DNA of 64,000 nt, taken from contig JBAJFE010000053.1 of assembly GCA_037903355.1 (NCBI GenBank), positions 62,001 to 126,000 on the forward strand, read 5' to 3'. The notes under the pieces were generated by a model that was given only the letters and a program-made list of their open reading frames with translations, was not told the origin of the DNA and made no database searches. The translations under genes were made by a program, and so were the position numbers. The first letter of the stretch is position 1, and every line of letters starts with the position of its first letter. Positions 1 to 12,490 of the stretch are shown here, piece by piece. This DNA is from Trichuris trichiura. Taxonomy: Eukaryota > Nematoda > Enoplea > Trichinellida > Trichuridae.

Positions 1-306
1 AGTGACAGTGCACCTATTGGCCTCCTCGTGACTCAGCCACGTGTGAATTAGCGAATACTCGTATCCCATTGAAAATTTGAATGGGCAGACCTATTCTACA
101 ACCGGTTCTTCATCTCTCAGGCTTTATATTGTTCCTATACGCGACGTAGTCGTCGTCAGCCTAGTATTTGTTCGTTTTGATGTATTGTGTTGTTACCGTT
201 TCTGAGAGATTGGATTCAAAGAGAAATCTTAATTCGATTTTCTTAAAGATGCTCTGTCCAAGTACGGAGGGACGCTAGGCGAAGCTAACTTCGCCAGCTT
301 GACACG
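1..306. other. Upstream region of the PAK gene, no gene seen
   Basis: No coding exon or RNA gene is recognisable here. The stretch lies directly upstream of the PAK start codon and presumably holds its 5' UTR and proximal promoter, or an intron if an upstream exon lies outside the window. The minus-strand reading frame overlapping 229-558 has no recognisable motif and covers the PAK CRIB exon in antisense, so it is not called. Confidence 0.5.
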
Positions 307-2341
307 ATGATGACTATTTTGAAGACTTGGTTCAAAGGAGGAGGTGAATCCGAGTCGTGCGATGTTGTCGACGACGACTCGGTTCAAATAAGTCGTCCAT
401 ACAATACGAGGCACGAATTTCACATTGGTTATAATCAAGTTACGGGCGAATTCAGCGGTGTGCCGGAAAAATGGCTGAAAATGCTCCATTCGCAGATCAG
501 GTAAAAAATTTTGAAACGATTGTTTACGCTGAGCGGATTTTTTTTCCATTACGACCATTTAAGCGAAGCAGACCAAAAAAAGAATCCACGGGCAGTTGTT
601 CACGCGCTCAAATTTTACGCCGCAAGTATAAAGCGCAAGGAGCAGTCGGCTGCCAAATATTTGCTTCAAGAAGAAAGCGTCAGCCAATCGGACGACGAAC
701 TTCTTGGTAAAATGAACAAATTGTATTTGTAAAAACTTTTTCCCGCTCAAATAAACTTCAGACTCGGAAATTGACGAGACCGCGTCGCGGTCGGCCGATG
801 TCGAACCGGAGCGGCTGTCAATTGAAGAATTGCAGCCGCCACCGCCTCCGCCGCAACGGGTCAGCGACAACGAGAAAGAACATCAAAAGAAAACACCGCC
901 ACCTCTCCCGCCCAAACCGCAGCACCTCTTTACACTTGCCCAACAGCGTTGTCTTGCCAAAAGTGTTCAGCCAATTCCTGCCGCCGCCGCCACACATGAC
1001 AACAACACGTCCCAACATATCGTCCCTGATAATCCGCCCGCGTCGCCTGTTGCCGACGATCCGGTAAAGCCGAGGCGACAATCCAAACCGGTTTTAACAT
1101 TACGCGATAGCGAAATTTTGGAAGAATTGAGTAAGTTTCAATTTTGCCGGCTGATACGCCTGCTATTCGTCATACTGTAGCTGTAATTGTTTATGCGCAG
1201 GTACGTGTATTCTCAAAATTTTCCATTTTATTGCAGAAACAATAGTTTCAAACGCAAATCCGACCGAAAAGTACGAGTTGCTTTCAAAAATCGGCAGCGG
1301 GTCGGTCCTTTTTTATTTTTTTTTATTGACTTTTGACGCGTTCGTATCGATTCAGCGCGAGCGGTAAAGTCTTTCTCGCAAAGATGCTCTCCACCGACCA
1401 AACCGTGGCCATCAAGTGTATGGACTTTAAAGTTCAGCCAAAAAAGGAGATGCTTTTGACGGAAATAAAAGTAATGAAGCAGTACCGGCACAAAAATTTG
1501 GTCAACTATTTGGAAGTAGGAAAATGCCGTCTCCGAAATGAATAATTGGCAATATATATTTTTTTTCTTCAATTGAGAGTTTTCTCGTTGGCAACGACGA
1601 TCTTTGGGTTGTAATGGAATATTTGGAAGGCGGCTGCTTAACCGAGGTCGTTACGGAAACGATATTGGACGAAAGGCAAATTGCGTGCGTGCTCGTCGAA
1701 TGCTTGAAAGCGTTGGATTTTCTTCACAGGTAAACATTTCAACTTTTTTCCAAAATTGTCACGCACTTCGTAATGTCGTCATTGTTGTTGCTTGAAGTCA
1801 TTCAATAATTCATCGCGACATCAAAAGCGACAATGTTCTACTCGGTTTGGACGGTTCGGTAAAATTGACGGATTTTGGTTTTTGCGCTCAATTGAATCCC
1901 GAAAGAAGTAAACGTTGTACAATGGTTGGTACGCCCTATTGGATGGCACCGGAAGTGGTCAATCGACGACAGTACAATTACAAAGTGGATATTTGGTCGT
2001 TGGGTATAATGGCGCTTGAAATGTTGGACGGAGAACCGCCTTACCTTAATGAAGCTCCATTGAAAGCTCTCTATTTGATAGCGCAAAATGGCAAACCGGA
2101 AATTAAGCAGCAACAATCGTTGTCGATGCTATTTTCCGATTTTCTCGACCGGTGTTTATGCGTTGACGTCGACGAAAGAGCGACCGCTGCCGAACTTCTT
2201 CAACATCCATTCCTACAATGCGCCGCACCGTTGTCGCGTCTCGTACCGTATATAAAAGCTGTAAAACAATTGAAGCTCAAACGACAAGATCAAACAACAA
2301 CAATTCAGTCACCGCCATCCGCCATCGATGAAGCCGTCTGA
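307..2341 (+). CDS. pak-1: Group I p21-activated protein kinase (PAK)
   Basis: Serine/threonine kinase activated by GTP-bound Rac/Cdc42, acting on cytoskeleton and cell shape. Exons read: 307-500, 564-706, 762-1130, 1237-1300, 1356-1515, 1578-1729, 1798-2341, giving 541 aa in one frame. The CRIB/autoinhibitory segment is at about residues 28-75 ([14 protein letters not shown], then [12 protein letters not shown]). A proline-rich linker follows ([16 protein letters not shown], candidate SH3 ligands). The kinase domain runs from about residue 250 and shows the glycine loop (KIGSGASGKVF), VAIK lysine (TVAIKCMD), HRDIKSDN catalytic loop, DFGFCAQL and [17 protein letters not shown] and the CRIB spacing fit group I (PAK1-3) better than group II. 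The first ATG is followed at once by a second, so either could be used, and an upstream exon cannot be excluded. The intron 4 donor (gtcggt) is weak but required by the frame. AATAAA lies at about 2360-2365. Confidence 0.95.
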
Positions 2342-3104
2342 AAGCCAAATTATAATAATAATAAAATTATTATTATTATTATTAACTACTATTCGTCCGC
2401 AATTGATCGTCGCATAATCATTTTTGTTTCAGTATTAAAACTTTTAATTGTAACAACGCGGTAAATGTCCAAATTGTTCCGCGCGCGCGCGCGCCAATGG
2501 CGGTGACGTCATTATGACGTCATACTGCGTCTTATCAGCAACAATCTAATGCGAAAGAACAGAAGCGAACAAAGCGTTTATACCTATTTTTTTCTCGTTG
2601 CCAAAAGAAGCGTTTCTTATTGTCTATAAATAAGAATAATAATAATAATAAATAATAAGCAGCCGACGTGAACGATGGAAGGATATATAAGGAATGTCAA
2701 CAAGGCGACGGCGGCGAGCAGCAAAGTGGGAAAAAAGAAAAACAGACAAACCGGCGGCGACCCAACTCCGTTTTTGGAAACCGTCAAATTTTAAAAAAAA
2801 GTCATCATTGGAAACAGTAGTGTATTACGCTGTTGTCTGTCGAGGATGTGGTACGTATGCAAATTTTCGGTTGTTGGTCGCTAACCGGTGGCGTAATGGC
2901 GCGAAGTGAAGGAAAAAAATGGGAGACAACATTGCACGTCACAACGAAATGAACCCATCCGTCCGCGCAACGAGAGAAACAAGGAGGTGAGAGAGAGAGA
3001 GAGAGTGATGACGACGAAAATATATAACCCAGCCGGGATGCACCATTGGACTTAACCTTCTTTTTTACACGGAAAAAAGAAAATAAAACACGATTTTTTC
3101 CAAA
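2342..3104. other. Convergent intergenic region with CRE palindromes and AT/CG simple repeats
   Basis: This lies between the stop codons of PAK (+) and the SAX-7-like gene (-), so it holds both 3' UTRs. It contains TAA/ATT trinucleotide runs (about 2354-2385 and 2635-2657), a CG dinucleotide run (about 2480-2494), two perfect TGACGTCA palindromes (2504-2511 and 2515-2522), a TATATAA box near 2683 and a GA run (about 2990-3004). A short plus-strand reading frame starts at 2694 (Arg-rich, 71 codons) just after the TATA-like box, with a GTACGT donor-like site near 2850. No homology is recognisable, so it is not called as a gene. Confidence 0.5.
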
Positions 3105-6100
3105 CTAGACAAAAGTTGACAAATTAGGATTGTTTTGCCTGTCCGCTCCCGGTCCAACAAACGTCTTGTTCGGTGCACCGTATTGTCCTGCAAAAATTTT
3201 TAAAAAAATATCAAAAAATATACAAAGCGACACGCCACCTATGAATGATCCATCTTCGGTAAAGCGACCGGTTTCGCCATCCCCATATTCGGCCATACTG
3301 TCGGATTCCGATTCGCCTTTGCTACCGCCGGTCAGTGAGCGACGATCCTCCGGTACGGAACTAAAAGAAAAAAAAAGAAATGCAAATATGCACTTATGCA
3401 AATTTTTCGATTGCAACACGCACTCTGGAAAGTACTCGCCAAAACCTTTATTGTCTTTGAGCATTGGTTCTCTTCCTTGTTCCTTCTCTTTGGCAGATAC
3501 TGAAAAAAATTTAACGCTGAGAAAAAAATACAACAACGTCAGCTTATTTGCATAACAATAGATTAAGAGAAAATGAATGAATATTAGATGAGCTGACGAA
3601 CAAAGTGCATTTGGTCAATTAATGCGACCAGACGCTGAAAGTGTACGTCGTAAATACTTCAGCTGACTTAACGTTATTGATTTATCTTACTCGCTGAAGC
3701 ATAACAGCTGACATATAATAATTTTATATATACACATGCGCATTGGACGAGGATGGATTAGAAGTAAACGCGAGTTTTTGCCTACCTGGATATTTGGCTC
3801 CGCGACATTTGACAACAAAAATGATAATTAGCAGTAGCAGTATGAGCACCAAAATGGCCACCAAAACAGCAATAAGCCATGCAGCCAATGCTCCGCTGCT
3901 ACGTCCGCCTGTGGCCAGAAAATATACGGGCGACTCAGTTTCCAAACCGCCGTGTTCGCTGTCAACAACGCTGACAGCTTTCACTTCGTAAACTGTGCCC
4001 GGATATAGATTGTTCAACGTTACGGAAAAGTTGCCGCCGTCCGGATGACTCGTCTCCCAATTGTCCGTGCCTAAAATTTGCATAACAATCAATCGAGATT
4101 GAACGAAAAAACAATACACGCGCGCGCACAAAGAGAGAAACAAACAAATACTTACTACCTTTGACGCGATATTTGAAATAGAATTTATCTCCAACCGGCG
4201 TGGGATTATCGGGATCGTATTGCCCCGGTATCCAGGTAACATTGATGTGGTCGGTGCCGGCTCCAGTTTCAGCCAACGTTGGTTCCGACGGTGATACTAA
4301 AAAAAGAGAATAAAAAAAATTAATTTTATTACATTAACAAAAGAAAATAGAATAATAAAATTGAGAAATCAGCTTCCAACCTCTTTGATACCACTGAGCA
4401 GTTGTAGCAAAAACAGGAGGAAGAATAAGAAGATTGTAAAAAATAAAATTCATTGAAATAAGCTGTTGAAGCGTCGATAAATGAAAAGTGCTTCGATTGA
4501 GACGAGCAAAGCGCATTAGCTTCATTTGCAGCGCAGAGAGAGAGAGAGAGAGAGATGTCAATGGAATGCCAACGTGAGACGTCGTTGGCAGCTACAACAA
4601 ATGAAGTAACGTATTTCGCTTTAAGCCTCTCTCACTCTCTCTTTCTCTGACTTAAGCTATCGCCGAGCAGCCAATTGAAGCGCGCTGTCCCAAAAGCTCT
4701 TTGGCAAAGCGCAATGAGAGCGCATTGCAACCTGCATATCATTAAAATATGAAAATAATAAATTACCTTGACTAATGCCTTCGGGAATAGTTTTAACGTC
4801 GATGGAACTTGGATCACCGACTCCGGCATTTGTCATACCGCGAACTTCTACTCGATAAGCGCTGTCCGCCTTCAAACCAATAATACGTTCGTGAGTTTCT
4901 TCGGGTGGATGAAATGAGTGAATGCAAGAACCATCGGCATAATGAACTCCGCCACTCCATTCCGATACTAACAATAATAAATGGCGCTTTTTACGGTAAA
5001 TGTTTCAACGTAGACTCTTTTACTTACGTAAACAATAGGAGAGATTGTAACCGAACAATTCGCCATTGATTTCGTTCGGTGCTTTCCAAGTGACTCCAAT
5101 TTCCCGATGGGACAATGGAAAAGCGCTCAACGACTGAACAGCCGACGGTACTGAAGCAACAAAGAACGTTGTGTCTTTCGTAGGCAAAATAGAAGAGTAG
5201 AAGAAAAGCAAAACATTTTTACCTCCTTCGGGCATTTCGAAGCGCAACTGAGCACTCGGCGGGCTGTCGTAAACATCGTTGGAGGCGCGAACGACGGCGT
5301 AGTTGATTTTGTACGGTTTCAAATCGTACACTGTACCGTGCGATACGGAACGATCAAATATCGTTTCCTTTTTCACTGGTTCCGACCTTTTGCTCGACTG
5401 ATGCCAATGGATAATCTGACAGACAAAGAAAAGAAAATTATCCATTTTGAAAATTTGCATATTTACGGTTTCCAACCCGCTTTTCATATGGCATTTATCG
5501 TTACATGAGAAAATGAATTAAAAACCTTAAAAGCTTTTTCAAAAAAATTTTTAAAAAACCCGTTACTAAGAAGGGGAAAAAGGAAAAAGAAATTTACATA
5601 ATTAACGAACACATCCGCCCGTTCGAATAGTACGCTCATGTCCGTAAACGTCGCCCCAGATTCACATACTTTTAGCGAGACTGATTTATACAAGAAAAGA
5701 GAACTTTCTTTGCTATGCTAATTTATTCGAACGAGATTTTACTTTAAGTGAGGCTTAAAATTTTATTTAAAATAACTTTATGTAATGTTTTTTGTTCAAA
5801 TGCAACGTTGGCCAAAGTGGACGGCAGCCTGCGCTCTACGCAAATGTTAAGCCCGAAAAACAAATCGATACACAAATCTTTCCACTGCTAATTTGCATAT
5901 TTTCAAGGAAGCCGAATATGACGTCATCAAATGGAAATTTTGTCGCGCTGAACTAACCTTGTATCCTTTAAAATTGCCGTGCAACGAGTTCGGATCAACC
6001 GGATCCCATGAAAACGTTGCAACCGACGGACCATCGACGCTGACAAGTTGAAAATTCTGCGGCGCCGATTCGGGATCTAAAAAAAACAATATTTAATGTA

Positions 6101-9100
6101 CAATATCGGTAATTTTTTTTGTTTTCAATACATCCTTCGCCCGAGTAGCCGCGAACAGTTTGCGGCGACACTTTCGCTTTGCCCAATTGGTTGACCGAAT
6201 GGACTCGAACATCGTACGGTACGTACGTGGGCTGATCGTAAACCGTAACGGAATTTTCGCGCGGTTCAGTTACAACAGCCGATTGCCATTCAGCTTCGGG
6301 ATCGTCGGTTCGTTTGTACTCGACCAAATAGTGAAAATCCGGTCCATTCCAATCGACGCGTTCAACCGGATCCCATTGAACAACCAAATTGTCCGGCGTG
6401 TTCCCTTTGACCAAAACGTTGTTCGGATTGACCTCCGGCAATGCCGCAGCCGTTGTACATTTTGTATGCGCTACGGCGGGAGCGCTATCGCCAACCTAAT
6501 TTTTAAAAAAAAATCATATTCGTAGAAAAGAAAAAAGAGGGGAAAAACGTACTTCATTTCGGGCTACGGCACGGAATGTGAAATTACCATACGGATGCAG
6601 CGGAATAGTGATTGTCCACCAATCTTTGTCAGCTCTTGTTGTCACTGGTACGGGATAGACTTGCCACGCGTCCGGTTCATTGATATCCGAATTGTAATGA
6701 ACCCAAAATGATTCAACAGGTGCTGCAGCTCGAGGTCGATCGCGATGTTGGAAACGCACAGCTGCATTACGTTCCGAACAAGTCACTCCAACAAAGAATG
6801 GCGGCATCGGTACATCTAAATAATAAAGATGATAATAAATAAATAAATAAATAAACAACATTTTACCTTTGACCAAAATGGTAGCAGTTCGTTCGGCTTT
6901 GTCAAGCTTCGTTTCAGCAACGCACGTATAGTCGGCGCTGTCGTCCGCTTTTGGATTGTCAATAATAAGTGTATAGTTTTCGTCGACGGTAATATGTGAA
7001 TGAATTTGGTCCAATGGAACTCCATCAATTAACCATACGTACTTGACGGGAAGAGACGCGTCGTGATACGCTTTGCACGGAAGGCGAATAAGGTGACCGG
7101 CAGTGACGGTAATATTGTTTGGATATTGAAATAGTCTCGTTGGATCTCGTACGGTCAGCGTGCCAGTTTCATTGTCGCTACCGTACTTGTTTATTGCAAT
7201 GCATTCAAATTGGCCTTCGCCTTTTTTGTCAATTCCGTAAAGGAGCAATTCGGATTCGCCTTCCGGACTGACCGGCGTGTAACGATACAACGAGCTGGCC
7301 AAAGCCGGACTTTTCCATTCAATTTTCGGTTTCGGGCTTCCAAAGACTCGACATTTCAACGTTGTCATCTGACCAATGACGGCTTCGCGATGACCGGGTC
7401 CTTCCAAAATAATTGCCGGAAAAGCTGAATGAATTTGTAAAATCAAGAAAAAAAGTCGTTCATATTCGCTAACAGGATGCGTACAAAGGATATTTAGGTA
7501 GAAGTTCGCCCATACGCTGCCATATTGATTTTCCGCTTTGCATTGATAAACAGCGTTGTCACCGGAGCCGCCATCGCCTTTTTTCAATTCCCTTATAATA
7601 AGAGTATTACCGTCAACGACGTGTCTCTCGTCCTGTTCCAACGCTAAAAAAAATTAAAAGTGTATTTTAGGTATATTTCTTAGTTCTATCGTACGTTTTC
7701 CGTTTTTGTAAAACGTAAACAACGGCTCGGGACGGCCTTGAGCATTGCAAACGAATTCGACAGTTTCTCCTTCGGAGGAATTGTGATTTGCCGGCGGAGG
7801 ACCATCCCAATAAGGAGCGGCTATAAAACAATGAGCGCAATGAGCAACATCTGTTATCGACGGATGAAAGAGAGGTACACACTTAAATCGAAACGGGAAA
7901 TGAACTTCGATTGAAAAATTCAAAAAGTCTTTTTTTTTCATTCATAACTTACCATGAACGACTACTTGCAACTGTCGATTCAATTCGGGAGCCAATGGGA
8001 ATACGCATTCGTAGGTGCCTTCGTCTTCAAATGTTGCCTCCTCAATGCGTAGCGACTTTCGAAAATTGGTGCCCCAATTTATTCTGCTTTGGTCAATTTC
8101 GCCGTTGACCTTGCGCCATTCGGGAAGCAAATCCGGACTACAAAGAGAGAATAAAAACAAAGAATCGAGAAAGGCAAGCCATCTTACTATCCGGCAAAGA
8201 CGCAGAACAATTCAAAATTTTCACCCTTCAACGCTGTTGTTACCGGCGGAGAAACGAACTGCTCGTACGGTGCTATGTGCTCAACTAAAGCGTAAACAAA
8301 AAAATTGAAATGAGCCTTTGCGCGGCGCGTTTGATTTGTCAACATACTGGATTTGCGCTTATTTTTTAAAATATTCAATCTAAACTGATTGCCAAACTTG
8401 TAGTCTTTCAGTTCAGTGTTCTCGGCAGTGCACGTAAAGTACATGTTAACCTTTAGCTGATCTGTATAGTTGGCATACTGTATGTAGATGGTACCCTGAA
8501 AATCAGTAAAAAAGCGCCAACTCAAAAAAAAAGAGAAAAAGCGAGCGCAAGTCACGGCTACCTGATCGTTTATGGCGACAGACGAGCTGTTGATTGTTTG
8601 AAATTTGCTGCCGTCGTCCCCTTTGAATATCCAAAAGACTCTCGCTTTCGGTTCGGACGGAGGCGGAGAACAACTTTTTTCCAACGGATCGCCAAGTTCG
8701 ATATCGATTATTTCCGGTTCCGACTTTGGGAAATAACTCATAACTAAAATACGAGAGAAGCGTCAAATGACAAATGCAACTTTCAATTTTAAGCGCGCGT
8801 CGTTTGCAAACTGATTTGAAAGAAAAAAGAAAAGAAAATTAGTTTCAGTAAGATTTTCGTCGTCTGTCAATCGACTGACAAAACGAAGAACAATTGGCTT
8901 TGGTTGAAATTAAGCCTTAGAAAAAATGCGCTGGAAACGAATTACACAATTTTGCATAACATTTAACCTATTGCTTAGTAATTTTTTACTTTTCAATGCT
9001 TTATTATTGTTTAGCCGAAAGTTTTCGAAGTAAAAGCTTTGATAAGCAGAATAGGCATTTTCCAACGCGTACACAACATCTAATCGATCATTTCAACATT

Positions 9101-12100
9101 TGACAATTGAGCAATTCATCATCAGCGCTCCGACAGCGCAACTGTCAAACCAACTGTCAATTTCGTATGCGTCCACAAAAGCAGCGCAATTCAATCTATT
9201 GATTCCGTAAGGCAAAACTGTTGGCAACAATTTTTACAATTCTCGTACGGTCTCCATGCTACAAAAGCGCAAGGAGAACACCCAAACACAGACTCAATTT
9301 CAATAACTGAATAAAAAGAATTTTCAAATTTTCAAAATAGATACTGTAGAAAAGAAATGATTTAAAGGTGCGAATGAGCACTTCGGCTATTTCAAAGCTT
9401 ACGCAAAGATAACAGCGGCATCAGTAAAAACAACAAAAAAGACATCTCTTCAAAATTCAATTCAAAACAGACGAAAAGTACATATATTGGCGCTGTCGAT
9501 CGGAAAAGACTTGTGAAGCGCTACTGCGCAGCTAAATAACCCAAAAACGCTCGTCAATTTTTAACGAACAATACGCGATTAAAGTATTCAAAATTGATCA
9601 AGGAGAATGAGCTAAAAATACCGCGCTGGCTAACGCGTAGCGACGAACAACATTTTACAGTGACGGTTACGGTAGATTTAAAATTTCACCAAAATTTTAA
9701 TAAGCGTTTCATTTTAGCAAGAGAGAAAGAGCCAATTTGACAGTGTTTGCATTCAGTTGCTCCGCGAGGCAAATATTTTAACAAAGACGGCGAAGATTTG
9801 AAAGTTGACAAGAAAACTATCGGCCGCCATTGTTACAGCGTATCAGCGAGCTTGAAGCCGCAAAACATACACGCTCAACGGGATATCAAATAACCGTTGG
9901 CGGAATGTAAACAAAAACAAAATAACGCTAGCGCTAATGCCGTACGACATTTTCTAGTTAAACAAATTTCGACGAACAAAGCCTTCGGCAAAACAACTGT
10001 TTACGCGCGCTGTCCGCGCGTTGCTAAGCTGCTCGGGAAATGTTTGCTCGTCAAAAACTACTCAAACGCGGAGGTCAAAGCGGGCATGAATGAACTTGAA
10101 AATCATTTATCGTAATTCAAACTTCAACCAATAAGCTTAGCCGTTCACTGTTAAGGCCAATTTTTTCAAAATAAAGTTTAAAAAGCATTCATTCTAAATA
10201 TCAACGCTTTGATAGTCTATTCGCTTGGGAAATATGTGCACGTTAAAAACAGCTTAAACGCGGAGGTCAAAACGGGGATAAATGAACTTAAAAATCATCT
10301 ACCGTAATTCAAATTTCAAACAATCAACCAATAAGCTTAGCCGTTCACTGTTAGGGTCAATTTTTTTCAAAATAAAGTTTAAAAAGCATTCATTCGAAAG
10401 ATCAACGCTTTGATGGTCAATTCGCTTGGAAAATGTTTGCTCGTTAAAAACAGCTTAAACGCGGCGGTCAAAGCGGGCATGAATGAACTTGAAAATCATG
10501 TACCGTAATTCAAATTTCAAACAATCAACCAATAAGCTTAGCCGTTAACCGTCAGGGTCAGTTTTTTTAAAATGGAGTAACAAAAACACTCATTCTAAAG
10601 ATCAACGCTTTGATGGTCAATTTGCTTGGGAAATGCTTGCTCGTTGAAAACAGCTTAAACGCAGAGGTCAAAGCGGGGATAAATGAACTTGAAAATCATT
10701 TACCGTGATTCAAATTTCAAACAACCAGCCAATAAGCTTAGCCGTTAACCGTTAGGGTCAATATTTTTAAAATAAAGTTTAAAAAACATTCATTCTAAAG
10801 ATCAACGCTTTGATGGTCAATTCGCTTGGGAAACGTTTGCTCGTCAAAAACTGCTTAAACGCGGCGGTCAAAGCGGGCATGAATGAACTTGAAAATCATG
10901 TACCGTAATTCAAATTTCAAACAATCAACCAATAAGCTTATCCGTTAACCGTTAGGGTCAGTTTTTTTTAAATGAAGTTTCAAAAACACTCATTCTAAAG
11001 ATCAACGTTTTGATGGTAAATTTGCTAGGGAAATGTTTGCTCGTTAAAAACAGCTTAAACGCGGAAGTCAAAGCGGGCATGAATGAACTTGAAAATCATT
11101 TGCCGTAATTCAAATTTCAAACAACCGACCAATAAGCTTAGCCGTTCACTGTTAGAGCCATTTTTTTTAAAATGAAGTTTCAAAAACACTCATTCTAAAG
11201 ATCAACGCTTTGATGGCCAATTTGAAATCATTAGCTTAAGAGGAACAAACAATAAGAGGAAAAAGAAGATTAACAAAGATGCCATTGCTAAATTCTATTT
11301 CCGGAAAAGTCAATAAGTAAACATTCTTAGCGAGACGACGATGTTTCGATTAACAGCCAACAGGCTGACACGCGCATATGCACATGTGAAGACTTATTCT
11401 CAATCTGTGCGTTCGATGAGCAAATGAGTGACATCGCATTAAGATGAAATCGAATAAGATAACATTGACGGCGGCGCCAATCAGCATTGACGACGCTATA
11501 TAACTTACATGTTCGACGTAGAACGATCTCTTTATCGTAGGCGGATCCGTTGCCATTCTCCGCAATGCACTGATAGTTTCCTTCGTCCTCGCGGAGCAAT
11601 TTGCTTAAAACGAATGAGCCTTCGCCGGGCACTTGCGTTAACCTTTCGGACAACAAATTCATATCAAATGGTTGCCCATCCTTCAACCATCGATATCTAT
11701 ACATACAATCATCCACGGTTAAGCAAGGAAAAAAAACATTTATTTCTAAAACTCACTTAACGTCCGGATAACCTTTCGCTTCGCACAGAAATCGTCTCTC
11801 TTTCAAATTGACCGTACTTAACCTTTCTTCCATCATTGCCGAATCAATAACAAAGTACATAACTGCCGGATTTGGTTGATGGACAAACGACGGAGGAGTT
11901 GGAACTGAACAAAATTTGCATAATTCGCGACTTCGAAAACAAAACTAGTTTACGCTCACTTTTGCTCAAATCTGGCAGTTGCCTCGAAGTAGCGGAGCCA
12001 TTCGAACCGGCTAAAAAATTGAAAGAAAAGTGACAGTATACTCGGATAGGGATTTTAAAAATATTTTCCCGCCCTTCAAAACACCGATAGAATTTTTGAG

Positions 12101-12490
12101 AAAATAATATTCATCTCTCGCGATTCGCACGCGCCAAACGGTGCTTAAGGGACGCGAACGACCAATCGATAAAACTGAGATCTTTCATTGTGTCACAAGA
12201 ATGGTCAAAGTTGGATCGCGGTGGGAGCCCTGACGTGTTCCATTCAGGGAAAAAAATTGCTGCTGCTCCGCTTTTCTTATTCAGCACAATTCTTTTCGTT
12301 TGTTCTCTCTGTCTACCGAAAGGACGTCAAGGTCATGACCGACCGCTGACCTGATACCACATGCTGAGAAGGAGTATCGTTTCCGCTTCGATGAACCATC
12401 GATAAGAACACCTGCATGGCGTAGACTAATTCGGCCATTGGCATAGAACAACATTGACAAGTATACAGTAACCCAGCGAGACTGATACAT
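3105..12490 (-). CDS. sax-7: L1CAM/neuroglian-family adhesion receptor (SAX-7-like)
   Basis: Type I membrane adhesion protein of the L1 family, acting in axon guidance and maintenance of neuronal position. Exons 5' to 3': 12490-12412 (candidate), 12010-11960, 11904-11757, 11696-11509, 8743-8562, 8495-8348, 8284-8188, 8137-7953, 7820-7695, 7643-7485, 7424-6867, 6815-6553, 6495-6132, 6076-5958, 5415-5223, 5150-5028, 4967-4767, 4296-4159, 4070-3786, 3499-3424, 3360-3239, 3187-3105; about 1295 codons. They encode six Ig domains, five FnIII domains, one TM helix (about 3820-3890) and a tail with the ankyrin site (SMAEYGDG, then FIGQY) ending STFV, a PDZ ligand as in C. elegans SAX-7. The donor before SVPEDRRSLTGG has an alternative. 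The signal-peptide exon at 12490 fits in phase but is tentative; everything 3' of 11904 is solid. Confidence 0.92.
10033..11222. repeat. Six-copy tandem repeat, about 200 bp per unit, in the SAX-7 intron
   Basis: The block gggaaatgtttgctcgt recurs with small changes near 10035, 10227, 10428, 10628, 10828 and 11028, a period of about 192-201 bp. Each unit also carries recognisable copies of tgaatgaacttgaaaatcat, taattcaaatttcaaac, aataagcttagccgtt and catcaacgctttgatgg-like blocks. The array lies inside the 2.77-kb intron 8744-11508 and accounts for nearly half of it. Copies differ by scattered substitutions and small indels, so the amplification is not brand new. A short plus-strand frame (9897-10115) runs into the first unit and is judged fortuitous. 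Confidence 0.9.

Noticed and set aside
3130..3555. 141-codon plus-strand open frame
   Set aside because: It is the antisense shadow of the SAX-7 cytoplasmic tail exons (ankyrin site and PDZ ligand), which explain the sequence fully.
9897..10115. 72-codon plus-strand frame at the start of the satellite array
   Set aside because: It runs into the tandem repeat and the same frame is broken in later units; no recognised motif.
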